From contig NZ_LIXI01000009.1 of NCBI RefSeq assembly GCF_001905595.1, positions 248,001-312,000 of the forward strand: DNA of 64,000 nt, read 5' to 3'. The stretch's first letter is position 1. Each line of letters begins with the position of its first letter. The notes below the pieces were generated by a model. The model worked only from the letters and a program-made list of their open reading frames with translations, did not search any database and had not been told where the DNA came from. This document shows, one piece after another, positions 8,249 to 16,178 of the stretch. The DNA comes from Streptomyces sp. CB00316 (GTDB taxonomy: Bacteria > Actinomycetota > Actinomycetes > Streptomycetales > Streptomycetaceae). Made by a program: the position numbers and the translations under genes.

Positions 8249-8980
8249 TCAGGGGCGCGGGCGCAGCCGTGGGCCGCTCGCCGGCGGGGCGCCGGAGATA
8301 CTGCCGACGAGTTGCCCGCAGAGGTCGCGCAGCTTGACGTTGCGGTGCTGCGAGGCGGTGCGCAGGGTACGGAGAGCCTCTTCGGCCGGGCAGCGGCGCT
8401 GGCTCATGACGATACCGATCGCCTGGTCGATGACCGTGCGCGACCGCAGGGCGGCATGCAGGTCCGAGGTGAAGGTCCGGGCGTCGGAGAGCCGCTGGGC
8501 CAGGGCGATGGCGCCCGTCGCCTGGGCGGCCAGGTCGCGCAGGGCGCCGAGGTCGGCGTCCTCGAAGCCCTTCACCTCGGGCGAGTAGATGTTCAGCGCG
8601 CCCGCCGTGTGGGAGTGCGCGGCGATCGGCAGGGAGTGCGACGACAGGGTCCCGGCGGCGGCGGCGAAGGCCGGGTAGCCGTTCCAGCGGTTCTCGACCC
8701 GCATGTCGACCACGCTGACCTCATGCCCTTCGCGCAGGGCCTCCAGACAGGGGCCGTGGTCCTGCCCGTACTGCGCCTCGTCCAGGGCCGGTGCGCTGGT
8801 TCCCGCGCTCACCACGGTCAGAGGGCGGTTCTCCCGCTCCAGCGTGATGCCGCAGCCGTCGGCGCCGGGAGCGTTGGCCAACGCTCCATCGACCAGCGCC
8901 TGAAGGAAGTCCTCCAGCGTGTCGGTGTCGAGGAGCAGGGAGACGAGGTCGGGCGTCCCGGGGGGCGGGGCGTCGGTCAT
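8249..8980 (-). CDS. GAF-ANTAR regulator 1 (RNA-binding antiterminator type)
   Basis: A 243-residue cytoplasmic regulator. The GAF sensor fold spans about residues 25-160 (ANAPGADGCGITLERENRPL, YGQDHGPCLEALREGHEVSV, SLPIAAHSHTAGALNIYSPE). The ANTAR RNA-binding three-helix domain is about 165-225 (ALRSRTVIDQAIGIVMSQRR, then EEALRTLRTASQHRNVKLRD). ANTAR domains act by stabilising antiterminator hairpins in nascent RNA. Start ATG at 8980 with GAAGGGAG upstream. It is a close paralogue of the protein encoded at 10191; the two flank a STAS gene. Its ligand and RNA targets are unknown. Confidence 0.9.
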   Translation of the reverse strand: MTDAPPPGTPDLVSLLLDTDTLEDFLQALVDGALANAPGADGCGITLERENRPLTVVSAGTSAPALDEAQYGQDHGPCLEALREGHEVSVVDMRVENRWNGYPAFAAAAGTLSSHSLPIAAHSHTAGALNIYSPEVKGFEDADLGALRDLAAQATGAIALAQRLSDARTFTSDLHAALRSRTVIDQAIGIVMSQRRCPAEEALRTLRTASQHRNVKLRDLCGQLVGSISGAPPASGPRLRPRP

Positions 8981-9145
8981 GGTGCTCCCTTCCGGGCCGG
9001 AACAACCCTAGGGCCTTTCAGCCAGCATGGCACGATCCGGGACGTGGCGTCGCAGCGGTTCGCGTGTGGTGCCCGGCCGCGCGCAGGCCGAAGAGGCGCG
9101 GGAAAAAGGGGTGTCGGATGCCCGAACGGCGGGCAGGCGCGGAGC

Positions 9146-9189
9146 GAGGTCAGGAAGCGGCCTCTCCACCGGTCTGCTTCCTGCCCTGC
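9146..9189 (+). repeat. Leader element copy 2 with hairpin before the STAS gene
   Basis: The 17-base element is at 9146-9162. Its CAGGAAGC (9151-9158) pairs perfectly with GCTTCCTG (9176-9183); the outer AGG/CCT pairs extend the stem past one mismatch. The STAS ribosome-binding sequence GGAG and ATG (9210) follow within 27 bases, so the hairpin sits where it could control translation or termination. Confidence 0.65.
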
Positions 9190-9209
9190 CTGCTTCTGCG
9201 GAGTACACG

Positions 9210-9695
9210 ATGTCCTTGCTGAGCTATCGCCTTGACGAGTCCCACGTGGTCGTGGAGCTGTGGGAGGTCGTCGACCTCGACAGCGAGGCGACGATCGAGC
9301 AGGAGCTTTCCCGACTGCTGCCCTGCTGCGGCCCCAACACCGTGATCGTGGACGTCCTCACCCCTCTGCTCACCCCACGGGCCCTGGGTGTGCTGCTGCG
9401 CGTGCGCGCGGTCGCCCAGCAGCGCGGCGTATCGATCGCGGTGGTGGCCCGGCACGAGACCACGCGTGAGGTTCTGAGCGCCGCGGGGCTCAACCGCGTC
9501 CTTCGCGTCGCGTTCAGCCTCCAGGGCGCCGAGCTCCGGAGCCGAGGGTGCGGACCGGGCGCCGACGCCTCCCGGAAGGAGGAGGCCCGGGAGCGAGCGG
9601 CACGACGGATCGCGTTGGCGGAGACCGCCCGGCGCCCGCGCAAGGCGGTCGGGCCGTACACCGACACGTCCCTGCCGCGCTTTCCCGGGGAGTGA
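9210..9695 (+). CDS. STAS-domain protein (anti-sigma-factor-antagonist-like)
   Basis: A 161-residue protein. Residues 1-105 have the STAS alternation of strands and helices: SHVVVELWEVVDLDSEATIE, TVIVDVLTPLLTPRALGVLL, VSIAVVARHETTREVLSAAG. In classical antagonists the phosphorylated serine lies in a DSSG-type turn. Here the equivalent stretch reads TPRA, so the usual serine is missing and Thr59 is the only nearby hydroxyl residue. The last 50 residues are a basic, probably disordered tail. Start ATG at 9210 with GGAG 7 bases upstream. It may act in sigma/anti-sigma partner switching, or only as a structural relative. Confidence 0.75.
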   Translation: MSLLSYRLDESHVVVELWEVVDLDSEATIEQELSRLLPCCGPNTVIVDVLTPLLTPRALGVLLRVRAVAQQRGVSIAVVARHETTREVLSAAGLNRVLRVAFSLQGAELRSRGCGPGADASRKEEARERAARRIALAETARRPRKAVGPYTDTSLPRFPGE

Positions 9696-10190
9696 CGGCG
9701 GCCGGCTCCGTCCGGGCGCCGGACACCGAAGGCACCTTCCGGCCCTGCCGGCCGGGCTCGGCGACGCCGGGCGGACCGTGGCGGCCGAGAGGGCATAATG
9801 AAGCGCTGGAGGTCAGGAAACGGCCCTTGAGATTTCTTCCTGCCTCCTTGGAGTTCCCGTGAACCACGCTTTCCCCCGCCGCTTTGCCGCGGTCCCGGTC
9901 GTCGGCCCTTCCCGCCCGGTGTGCATCCCGGCTTCGGCCGCCCGCGGCCGCCCGTGGTCGGCCGGGCCCTCTCTACGGGAAAGCCTCAGCAGTCCTGTGA
10001 CCTCGGCCGGTGGCGTGCCCGCCCTCGTACGGCCCGCGCTCACCCACGCCTGACCCCCCGCACCCCCGGAGCCTGTCCCAGGTGCCGATGCGTCGGTGGA
10101 GGTTGCCCTGTCCCAGCGGCCCCGGACTGTGCCGCGCCAGCTCTGCCCCGCCCTTTCGGGAGGCGGGGCACCGCCCAGAACGAGATGATC
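9696..10190. other. Intergenic leader region of GAF-ANTAR 2
   Basis: About 495 bases with no convincing gene. It holds a CATAAT -10-like box (9794-9799), leader element copy 3 with a strong hairpin (9808-9847), then GGAG and a GTG (9859) opening a 64-codon frame rich in Pro, Ala, Arg and Ser. That frame could be a leader peptide, but its composition does not look like a folded protein. Confidence 0.5.
9808..9847 (+). repeat. Leader element copy 3 with strong hairpin
   Basis: The element is at 9809-9825 with A for G at one position. GGAGG-T-CAGGAA (9808-9819) pairs with TTCCTGCCTCC (9837-9847), 11 base pairs with a single bulged T. A GGAG plus GTG start follows at 9850-9861. It precedes the GAF-ANTAR 2 gene by about 340 bases. 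Confidence 0.65.
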
Positions 10191-10919
10191 ATGACTGACA
10201 GGCCCGTGGCCGAGGCGCCGGACACGACCGCGCTGCTCCTGGAGACGAAGTCGCTGGACGAGTTCCTCCAGGCACTCGGCCGCAGCGCCCTGGCCTTGGT
10301 GCAAGCGGCCGACGGGTGCGGCATCACGCTGGAGCGGCAGGGGCGTCCGGTCACCGTCTCCAGCGTGGGAGCCTCCGCCACGAAGCTGGACGAGGCCCAG
10401 TACGGGCAGGACGACGGCCCGTGTCTCCAGGCCATGCGCACCGGCCTGGAGGTCAGCGTGCCCGACACGCTCCGGGAGAGCCGCTGGGCCGACTACCCCG
10501 CCTACGCCGCGGTCTGCGGTGCCCGGTCCTCGCTGTCGCTGCCCATCGCCCCGCACAGCCACACCGCAGGTGCCCTCAACCTGTACGCGCCGGTCCCGGG
10601 CGCCTTCGAGAAGGCCGACCTGACGGCCCTGCGGCTGCTCACCGCGCAGGCCACCGGGGCCATCGCCCTGGCTCAACGTATCGCCGACACCGAGGAGTTC
10701 GCCGCCGACCTGGAGGCCGCCCTCCAGTCGCGTACGGTCATCGACCAGGCGATCGGCGTGGTCGTCGGGCAGCAGCGCTGCACCCCGGAGAAGGCCTTCG
10801 AAGTCCTGCGTACGGCATCCCAGCACCGCAACGTCAAACTCCGGGTGCTCTGCGCCGAGCTGATCGCCAGCATCACGGGCGAGACTCCCCCCGAGGCACG
10901 GATCCAGCCCCGGGGGTGA
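10191..10919 (+). CDS. GAF-ANTAR regulator 2
   Basis: A 242-residue paralogue of the protein encoded at 8249-8980. It has the same GAF blocks (VQAADGCGITLERQGRPVTV, AQYGQDDGPCLQAMRTGLEV, SLPIAPHSHTAGALNLYAPV). The C-terminal ANTAR domain reads QSRTVIDQAIGVVVGQQRCT, then FEVLRTASQHRNVKLRVLCA. Like all ANTAR proteins it is expected to bind paired RNA hairpins. The ATG at 10191 was taken; an ATG at 10185 gives two more residues. Its own long leader contains element copy 3 and a stable hairpin, so autoregulation at the RNA level is a reasonable inference. Confidence 0.9.
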   Translation: MTDRPVAEAPDTTALLLETKSLDEFLQALGRSALALVQAADGCGITLERQGRPVTVSSVGASATKLDEAQYGQDDGPCLQAMRTGLEVSVPDTLRESRWADYPAYAAVCGARSSLSLPIAPHSHTAGALNLYAPVPGAFEKADLTALRLLTAQATGAIALAQRIADTEEFAADLEAALQSRTVIDQAIGVVVGQQRCTPEKAFEVLRTASQHRNVKLRVLCAELIASITGETPPEARIQPRG

Positions 10920-11242
10920 CATACCGTCGGGCGGCCACCCGCCGGATCAGGACGACGCCGGGCAAGGGGCGTCGGCCGGCAGCCGGGCCCGGCGTACGGC
11001 GTTGGCGGCGAGCGCCCGCGCGGACGTCCTCCAGAAGCTGAACGACATCGGCTTCCTTCCGGCCGGCCAGGCGGTCACGTACTGGGTCGACGAGGCGCCC
11101 GAGGACGTCGTCTCGACGACGACTCGGCGTTCAGGCGCTCCAGGACGCGCTGGCAGACGCTGGAGGGGGCGGGCGAGGTGCTCAACGCACGGACGAGGGC
11201 GAGTGCGGAAGTGGCCCGGTATTCCTAGCGTCGGCCGTTTCC
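10920..11242. other. Intergenic region with a possible gene fragment
   Basis: About 320 bases. One frame at about 11002-11113 reads ARADVLQKLNDIGFLPAGQA then VTYWVDEAPEDV, unusually protein-like for a non-coding frame. It runs on without a sensible start or domain end and is probably a remnant. I see nothing else here before the promoter at 11243. Confidence 0.35.
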
Positions 11243-11266
11243 GTTTGAACCTCCGAACAGGGGTAG
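11243..11266 (+). promoter_or_regulatory. Candidate SigB-type promoter of the ATP-grasp gene
   Basis: GTTTGA (11243-11248) and GGGTAG (11261-11266) are separated by 12 bases, matching the pattern upstream of the sigma gene. The GTG start at 11305 is 39 bases downstream of the -10. Confidence 0.55.
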
Positions 11267-11304
11267 ACGGCGCACAACCCCGCTGTCCGACGAGAGGAAT
11301 CCCT

Positions 11305-12621
11305 GTGTCCCGAGATCAGCGCAAGAACATTTTCGTCATCGGAATGGACGAGGCCAACCTGCGCACGCTGGAGGCCGTCCCGGACGCGGACGGATTCCGC
11401 CTCCACCCGCTCCTCAGCCTCAAGGAGTTGCAGGAGGACACCACCACCGTCGAGGAACTGCTGACCGACGCACGTGCCGTACTCGACGCGCACGAGGGCA
11501 GTATCGACGCGATCGTCGGCTACTGGGACTTCCCGGTGAGCACTCTCGTCCCCCTCCTGAGCAAGGAGTACGGGACGACCAGCACCAGCCTCGAATCCGT
11601 CGTCAAGTGCGAGCACAAGTACTGGAGCCGGCTGGAACAGCAGAAGGTCATCGACGAGCACCCCCGCTTCGGCATCGTCGACCTGGACAGCGACGATCCG
11701 CAGCCGCCGGAGGGGATGAGCTTCCCCATGTGGCTGAAGCCCGCCCTGGCCTACTCCTCCGAGCTGGCCTTCGGTGTCTCGGACATGGAGGAGTTCCGGA
11801 CGGCGGTCGCGGACATACGCGGGGGCATAGCCCGGGTCGGAAAGCCCTTCGAGGCGATACTCGACCTTCTGGAACTCCCGCCGGAGATGGCGGGTGTGGG
11901 AGGCCAGGTCTGTCTCGCCGAAGAGGCCATGACCGGAATCCAGGTGGCCGTCGAGGGATATGCGCAGCAGGGCGAGGTCACCGTCTACGGCGTCCTCGAC
12001 TCGATCAACTACCCCGACTCCTCGTCCTTCCTGCGCCACCAGTACCCGAGCACCCTCCCGGCCCCGGTCATCCAGAAGCTGCACGAGGTCAGCGAACGGA
12101 CCATGCGGCAGATCGGCATGGACAACGCCACCTTCAGCATCGAGTACTTCTACGACCCCAAGACCGGCGACATCAGCCTGCTGGAGATCAACCCCCGGCA
12201 CTCCCAGTCGCACGCGGAGATGTTCCACTTCGTCGACGGCGTGCCCAACCACCACCGTATGTTCCGCCTCGCCCTCGGCGGTGACCCGGCCCTCCCGGCG
12301 GGCGGCGGCCGCTACAAGGTGGCCGCCAAGTGGTACTACCGCTGGTTCGGTGAGGGGCGCGTCCACCAGGTGCCGACCGCCGAGGAGATCGCCGCCATCG
12401 AACGGGACATCCCGGGCGTCCACATCGACATGGTCCCGTCCGAGGGCCAGAAGCTCTCCACCGTCCGGGGCCAGGACAGCTACAGCTACGAAGTCGCCCA
12501 CATCTTCACCGGCGGCGACGACGAGGACGACCTGCGCCGCAAGTTCGACGCCTGCGTCGCCGCCCTCGGCCTGAGCTTCGACGAGACCGAACCGGGTGGG
12601 CGCGGCCGGAATTCTTCGTGA
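11305..12621 (+). CDS. ATP-grasp domain enzyme
   Basis: A 438-residue protein with an ATP-grasp fold of the carboxylase/amino-acid-ligase type. The N-terminal third is a pre-ATP-grasp domain (KNIFVIGMDEANLRTLEAVP...). The ATP-binding part includes PMWLKPALAYSSELAFGVSD (lysine contacts) and the acidic metal-binding FSIEYFYDPKTGDISLLEIN followed by PRHSQSH. The enzyme should join a carboxylate to an amine or similar nucleophile using ATP. The GTG at 11305 has GAGAGG upstream. Its stop overlaps the next gene by four bases (GTGA), so it is coupled to a CocE/NonD hydrolase. Substrate unknown. Confidence 0.82.
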   Translation: MSRDQRKNIFVIGMDEANLRTLEAVPDADGFRLHPLLSLKELQEDTTTVEELLTDARAVLDAHEGSIDAIVGYWDFPVSTLVPLLSKEYGTTSTSLESVVKCEHKYWSRLEQQKVIDEHPRFGIVDLDSDDPQPPEGMSFPMWLKPALAYSSELAFGVSDMEEFRTAVADIRGGIARVGKPFEAILDLLELPPEMAGVGGQVCLAEEAMTGIQVAVEGYAQQGEVTVYGVLDSINYPDSSSFLRHQYPSTLPAPVIQKLHEVSERTMRQIGMDNATFSIEYFYDPKTGDISLLEINPRHSQSHAEMFHFVDGVPNHHRMFRLALGGDPALPAGGGRYKVAAKWYYRWFGEGRVHQVPTAEEIAAIERDIPGVHIDMVPSEGQKLSTVRGQDSYSYEVAHIFTGGDDEDDLRRKFDACVAALGLSFDETEPGGRGRNSS

Positions 12622-14711
12622 CGTCCCGGGTACCCGCCCCCACCGGACCCGACGTCAGGAAGGACCCTGCTACCCGTATGCGATTCGTCGAACAACTTCC
12701 GTACGAGACCGAGGTGGAGGACCACGTCACCGTCCCCATGGCGGACGGGGTGCGGCTGTCGGCCAGGATCTGGCGGCCCGTCCTGCCCGACGGGGAGCCG
12801 GTGCCCGCGGTCGTGGAGTACATCCCATACCGCAAGAACGACCTCACCTCCACCCGGGACGCCATCCACCACCCGTACATCGCGGGCCACGGCTACGCCT
12901 GCGTACGGGTGGACCTGCGCGGGACCGGGGAGTCGGAGGGCGTCCTCCTGGACGAGTACCTGGAGCAGGAGCAGCGCGACGCCGAAGAGGTGCTGGCCTG
13001 GGTCGCCGCACAACCCTGGTGCGACGGGAACACCGGGATGATGGGCATCTCCTGGGGCGCCTTCGCCGCCCTCCAGACGGCGGCGCGCCGGCCGCCGAGC
13101 CTGAAGGCCATCGTCATCGCCTCGTTCACCGACAACCGGTACGCGGACGACATGCACTACCTCGGCGGTGCCATGCTCTCCGACAACCTCGCCGAGGCCG
13201 GCACGATGTTCGCGTACGCCACCTGCCCGCCCGACCCGGAGGTGGTGGGGGAGCGGTGGCGGGACATGTGGCAGGAGCGGCTGGAGGCCGCCCGCCCCTG
13301 GGTCCTGGAGTGGCTGCGCCACCCGCACCGCGACGCGTACTGGCAGCACGCCTCGCTCAGCGAGGACTACGGGCGGTTGCAGTGCCCGGTCCTCGCCTCC
13401 AGCGGCTGGGCGGACGGCTACTCCAACGCGGTCACCCGCCTTTTGGCCAGTGTCGACGTGCCCCGCAAGGGCCTGATCGGCCCCTGGTCGCACAAGCTGC
13501 CGCACCTCGGCGAGCCCGGCCCCGCCATCGGCTACCTCCAGGAGGTCGTCAAGTGGTGGGACCACTGGCTCAAGGGCATCGACAACGGCGTCATGGACGG
13601 GCCGATGCTCCGCACCTGGATGCAGGAGAGCGTCCCGCCCTCCACGTCGTACGAGGAGCGCCCCGGCCGCTGGGTCGCCGAACCCTCCTGGCCCTCCCCG
13701 CAGATCAAGGAGGTGGCGCACCCGCTGCGCGGATCCACCATCGTGACGGCGGACGAGGAGGAGGCCCTCCCGCGCGGGCGTACGCGTACGGTCCAGTCGC
13801 CGCTCTCAGTCGGCCAGTTCGCGGGCAAGTGGGCCTCCTACAACGCCCCGCCCGATCTGCCCTACGACCAGCGGGAGGAGGACGGCGGCTCGCTGGTCTT
13901 CGAGACCGAACCGCTCACCGAGCGGGTGGAGATCCTCGGCTCGCCCTCCGTGGATCTGGAGGTCTCCGCCTCCGCCCCGGTCGCCCAGATCACCGCCAGG
14001 ATCTCCGACGTGGCTCCGGACGGCCGCGCCACCCGGGTCACGTACGGCGTGCTGAACCTGACCCACCGGGAGAGCGACGAACACCCCGAGCCGCTGGAGC
14101 CCGGCCGCCGCTACCGCGCCCGGATCACGCTGAACGGGGTGGCGCAGGCCTTCCCGCCCGGGCACCGCGTCCGGCTCTCCCTCTCCACCTCGTACTGGCC
14201 CCTGGTCTGGCCGGCCCCGGAACCGGCCCTGCTCACCGTCCATGAGGACGGCGCCGCCCTGACCCTGCCGGTACGGCCCACCGGGGAGCCCGACGGCATG
14301 CCCCAGGCGTCCTTCGGGGAACCGGAGGGCTGCCGGCCGCCCCCGGTCACCCGGCTCACCGAGCCCGAGCAGGCCTGGAACGTGTCCAGGAGCCTGGTGG
14401 ACTACCACTCCGCGCTCGACATCGTGAAGGACCGGGGCCGCCAGCGGTACGAGGACAACGGCATCGAGGTAGGGCTGCGGGCCTGCGAGAGGTACACCTC
14501 CGTGGCCGACGACTTCTCCTCCCTGAACGGCCGTTCGGCGTGGACCATGACCTTCTCCAGGCCCGGCTGGGACGTACGGGTCGAGACGAGCACCGTACTC
14601 ACCTCCGACTCGGATAACTTCTTCGTGGATGCGACTCTGGACGGGTACGAGGACGGCCGCAGGGTCTTCTCCCGTACCTGGAACGAATCCGTGCCCCGGC
14701 GCCTGGCCTGA
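12618..14711 (+). CDS. CocE/NonD family alpha/beta hydrolase (X-Pro dipeptidyl-peptidase-like)
   Basis: A 697-residue serine hydrolase. The nucleophile elbow GISWG is at 143-147 (Ser145), preceded by the RGTGESEG oxyanion region. The acid comes from SSGWADGYSN and the histidine probably from GPWSHKLPH. Residues about 380-560 form the C-terminal beta-sandwich typical of X-Pro peptidases and cocaine esterase. The GTG at 12618 overlaps the ATP-grasp stop; an ATG at 12678 behind AGGAAGGA is an equally good start and would give 677 residues. Coupled expression suggests that the two enzymes make and break the same amide or ester. No signal peptide. Confidence 0.85.
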   Translation: MTSRVPAPTGPDVRKDPATRMRFVEQLPYETEVEDHVTVPMADGVRLSARIWRPVLPDGEPVPAVVEYIPYRKNDLTSTRDAIHHPYIAGHGYACVRVDLRGTGESEGVLLDEYLEQEQRDAEEVLAWVAAQPWCDGNTGMMGISWGAFAALQTAARRPPSLKAIVIASFTDNRYADDMHYLGGAMLSDNLAEAGTMFAYATCPPDPEVVGERWRDMWQERLEAARPWVLEWLRHPHRDAYWQHASLSEDYGRLQCPVLASSGWADGYSNAVTRLLASVDVPRKGLIGPWSHKLPHLGEPGPAIGYLQEVVKWWDHWLKGIDNGVMDGPMLRTWMQESVPPSTSYEERPGRWVAEPSWPSPQIKEVAHPLRGSTIVTADEEEALPRGRTRTVQSPLSVGQFAGKWASYNAPPDLPYDQREEDGGSLVFETEPLTERVEILGSPSVDLEVSASAPVAQITARISDVAPDGRATRVTYGVLNLTHRESDEHPEPLEPGRRYRARITLNGVAQAFPPGHRVRLSLSTSYWPLVWPAPEPALLTVHEDGAALTLPVRPTGEPDGMPQASFGEPEGCRPPPVTRLTEPEQAWNVSRSLVDYHSALDIVKDRGRQRYEDNGIEVGLRACERYTSVADDFSSLNGRSAWTMTFSRPGWDVRVETSTVLTSDSDNFFVDATLDGYEDGRRVFSRTWNESVPRRLA

Positions 14712-14753
14712 ACCGGGACTTCACCGGTCGGCGGGCACGGACTGACAGAAAGA

Positions 14754-16040
14754 ATGAGACCGGACGTGTCGATCACCACCGAAGGGGCGGTGTACGGGTG
14801 CCTCGGGCTCGCGGCCTTCCTCGCCGCCGCGCTGCCCCGGCTGCTCTCCCGTCTGCCGGTCTCCGTACCGATCGTGTTCCTCGCCGCCGGCGTCCTCCTC
14901 TACCTCATGCCGCTGCCGCTGCCTGAGGTCGATCCGGTCGCCGACCGCGGCTGGGCGCAGCACCTCACCGAGCTCTGCGTGATCACCTCGTTGATGGGGG
15001 CGGGCCTCGCGATCAACCGCCCCTTCGGATGGCGGTCCTGGGCCGCCACATGGCGGCTTCTCGGCGTGACGATGCCGCTCACGATCGGGGCGACGGCGCT
15101 CGCCACCTGGTGGCTGCTGGGCTGGCCGGTCTCCGCCGCGATCCTGGTGGCCGCGGTCCTCGCGCCTACGGACCCCGTCCTCGCCTCCGAGGTGCGGGTC
15201 GGGGAGCCCTCGGACGATGAGGAGGACGAGGACGAGGTCCGCTTCGCCCTGACGAGTGAGGCCGGTCTCAACGACGGGCTCGCGTTCCCCTTCGTCGCCG
15301 CCGCTGTCGCTCTGGCCGCGGCCGGGGAGGCCTGGTCCGGGGGCTGGGTGGCGCACTGGGTGTGGGACGACCTGCTCCTGCGCGTCGGAGTGGGCGTGGC
15401 GGCGGGAGTGGTCACCGGGCTGCTTCTGGGGCGGGTGCTCTTCCGCGCCCGGTCCCGGTCACTGCGGCTTGCCGAGCACGGCGAGGGTTTCGTGGCGCTG
15501 GCGGCGATGTTCCTGTCGTACGGGGTTGCCGAGAGCCTGCACGGCTACGGTTTCCTGGCCGTCTTCGCCACGGCCTGCGCCCTGCGCAGGTCCGAGCGCA
15601 GCCATGGCTACAACAGAGTGATGCACGACTTCGTGGAGCAGGTCGAGCGACTGCTGATGGCCGTGCTCCTGCTCGCTGTCGGCGCCTTCGTGGCGTCGGG
15701 CGGTCTGGCCTCCCTCACGTGGAGGGGTGCGGCCGTGGGGGTGCTGCTGCATCTTCTGATCCGCCCGGTATCCGGGTGGCTCGCCCAGCTGCGCGGACCG
15801 GGGGCGCCGACCGAGCGCGCGGCCACCGCCTTCTTCGGTATCCGTGGCATCGGCTCGTTCTTCTACCTCGCCTACGCCTTCGGTGAGGGGGGCTTCGGGC
15901 CCTACGAGGAGGAGATGTGGGCGGTCGTGGTCTTCGCCGTCCTGATCTCCGTGGTGGTCCACGGAGTGGCGGCGACCCCGGTGACCGCATACCTCGACCG
16001 GCGCGCGGCCAAGGCCGCGGCCGGTAACGAGGTCGCGTGA
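14754..16040 (+). CDS. CPA1-type cation:proton antiporter
   Basis: A 428-residue membrane protein with about 11-12 hydrophobic segments. The motifs AVLAPTDPVLASEV (about 139-152) and SEAGLNDGLAFPFVAAA (about 170-186, the paired ND of the ion site) identify a NhaP/CPA1 Na+(K+)/H+ antiporter. An acidic loop (PSDDEEDEDEVR) sits between them. It should exchange a monovalent cation for protons at the cytoplasmic membrane, helping pH or salt tolerance. It follows the hydrolase after 42 bases, so it may share the transcript. The family is clear; the ion is not. Confidence 0.88.
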   Translation: MRPDVSITTEGAVYGCLGLAAFLAAALPRLLSRLPVSVPIVFLAAGVLLYLMPLPLPEVDPVADRGWAQHLTELCVITSLMGAGLAINRPFGWRSWAATWRLLGVTMPLTIGATALATWWLLGWPVSAAILVAAVLAPTDPVLASEVRVGEPSDDEEDEDEVRFALTSEAGLNDGLAFPFVAAAVALAAAGEAWSGGWVAHWVWDDLLLRVGVGVAAGVVTGLLLGRVLFRARSRSLRLAEHGEGFVALAAMFLSYGVAESLHGYGFLAVFATACALRRSERSHGYNRVMHDFVEQVERLLMAVLLLAVGAFVASGGLASLTWRGAAVGVLLHLLIRPVSGWLAQLRGPGAPTERAATAFFGIRGIGSFFYLAYAFGEGGFGPYEEEMWAVVVFAVLISVVVHGVAATPVTAYLDRRAAKAAAGNEVA

Positions 16041-16178
16041 TGCGGTGGGGACGTCACGGGCCTTCGCCCTCGGCGCGGACCCGGACGGCCCCCGGCTCCG
16101 GATCGGCGGGGCCGGGCACGTCGGCGCCCGCTTCGACACCGGAGCGCAGGCGGCGCAGCAGCGGCTCGGTGGTTCGCA

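Noticed and set aside
9859..10053. A 64-codon frame with a good GGAG and GTG start after leader element copy 3
   Set aside because: Its product is Pro/Ala/Arg/Ser-rich and resembles no protein; kept only as a possible leader peptide within the intergenic entry.
12651..12664. GTCAGGAAGGA resembles the 17-base leader element
   Set aside because: Only the central GTCAGGAAG matches; it is simply the ribosome-binding site for the ATG at 12678.
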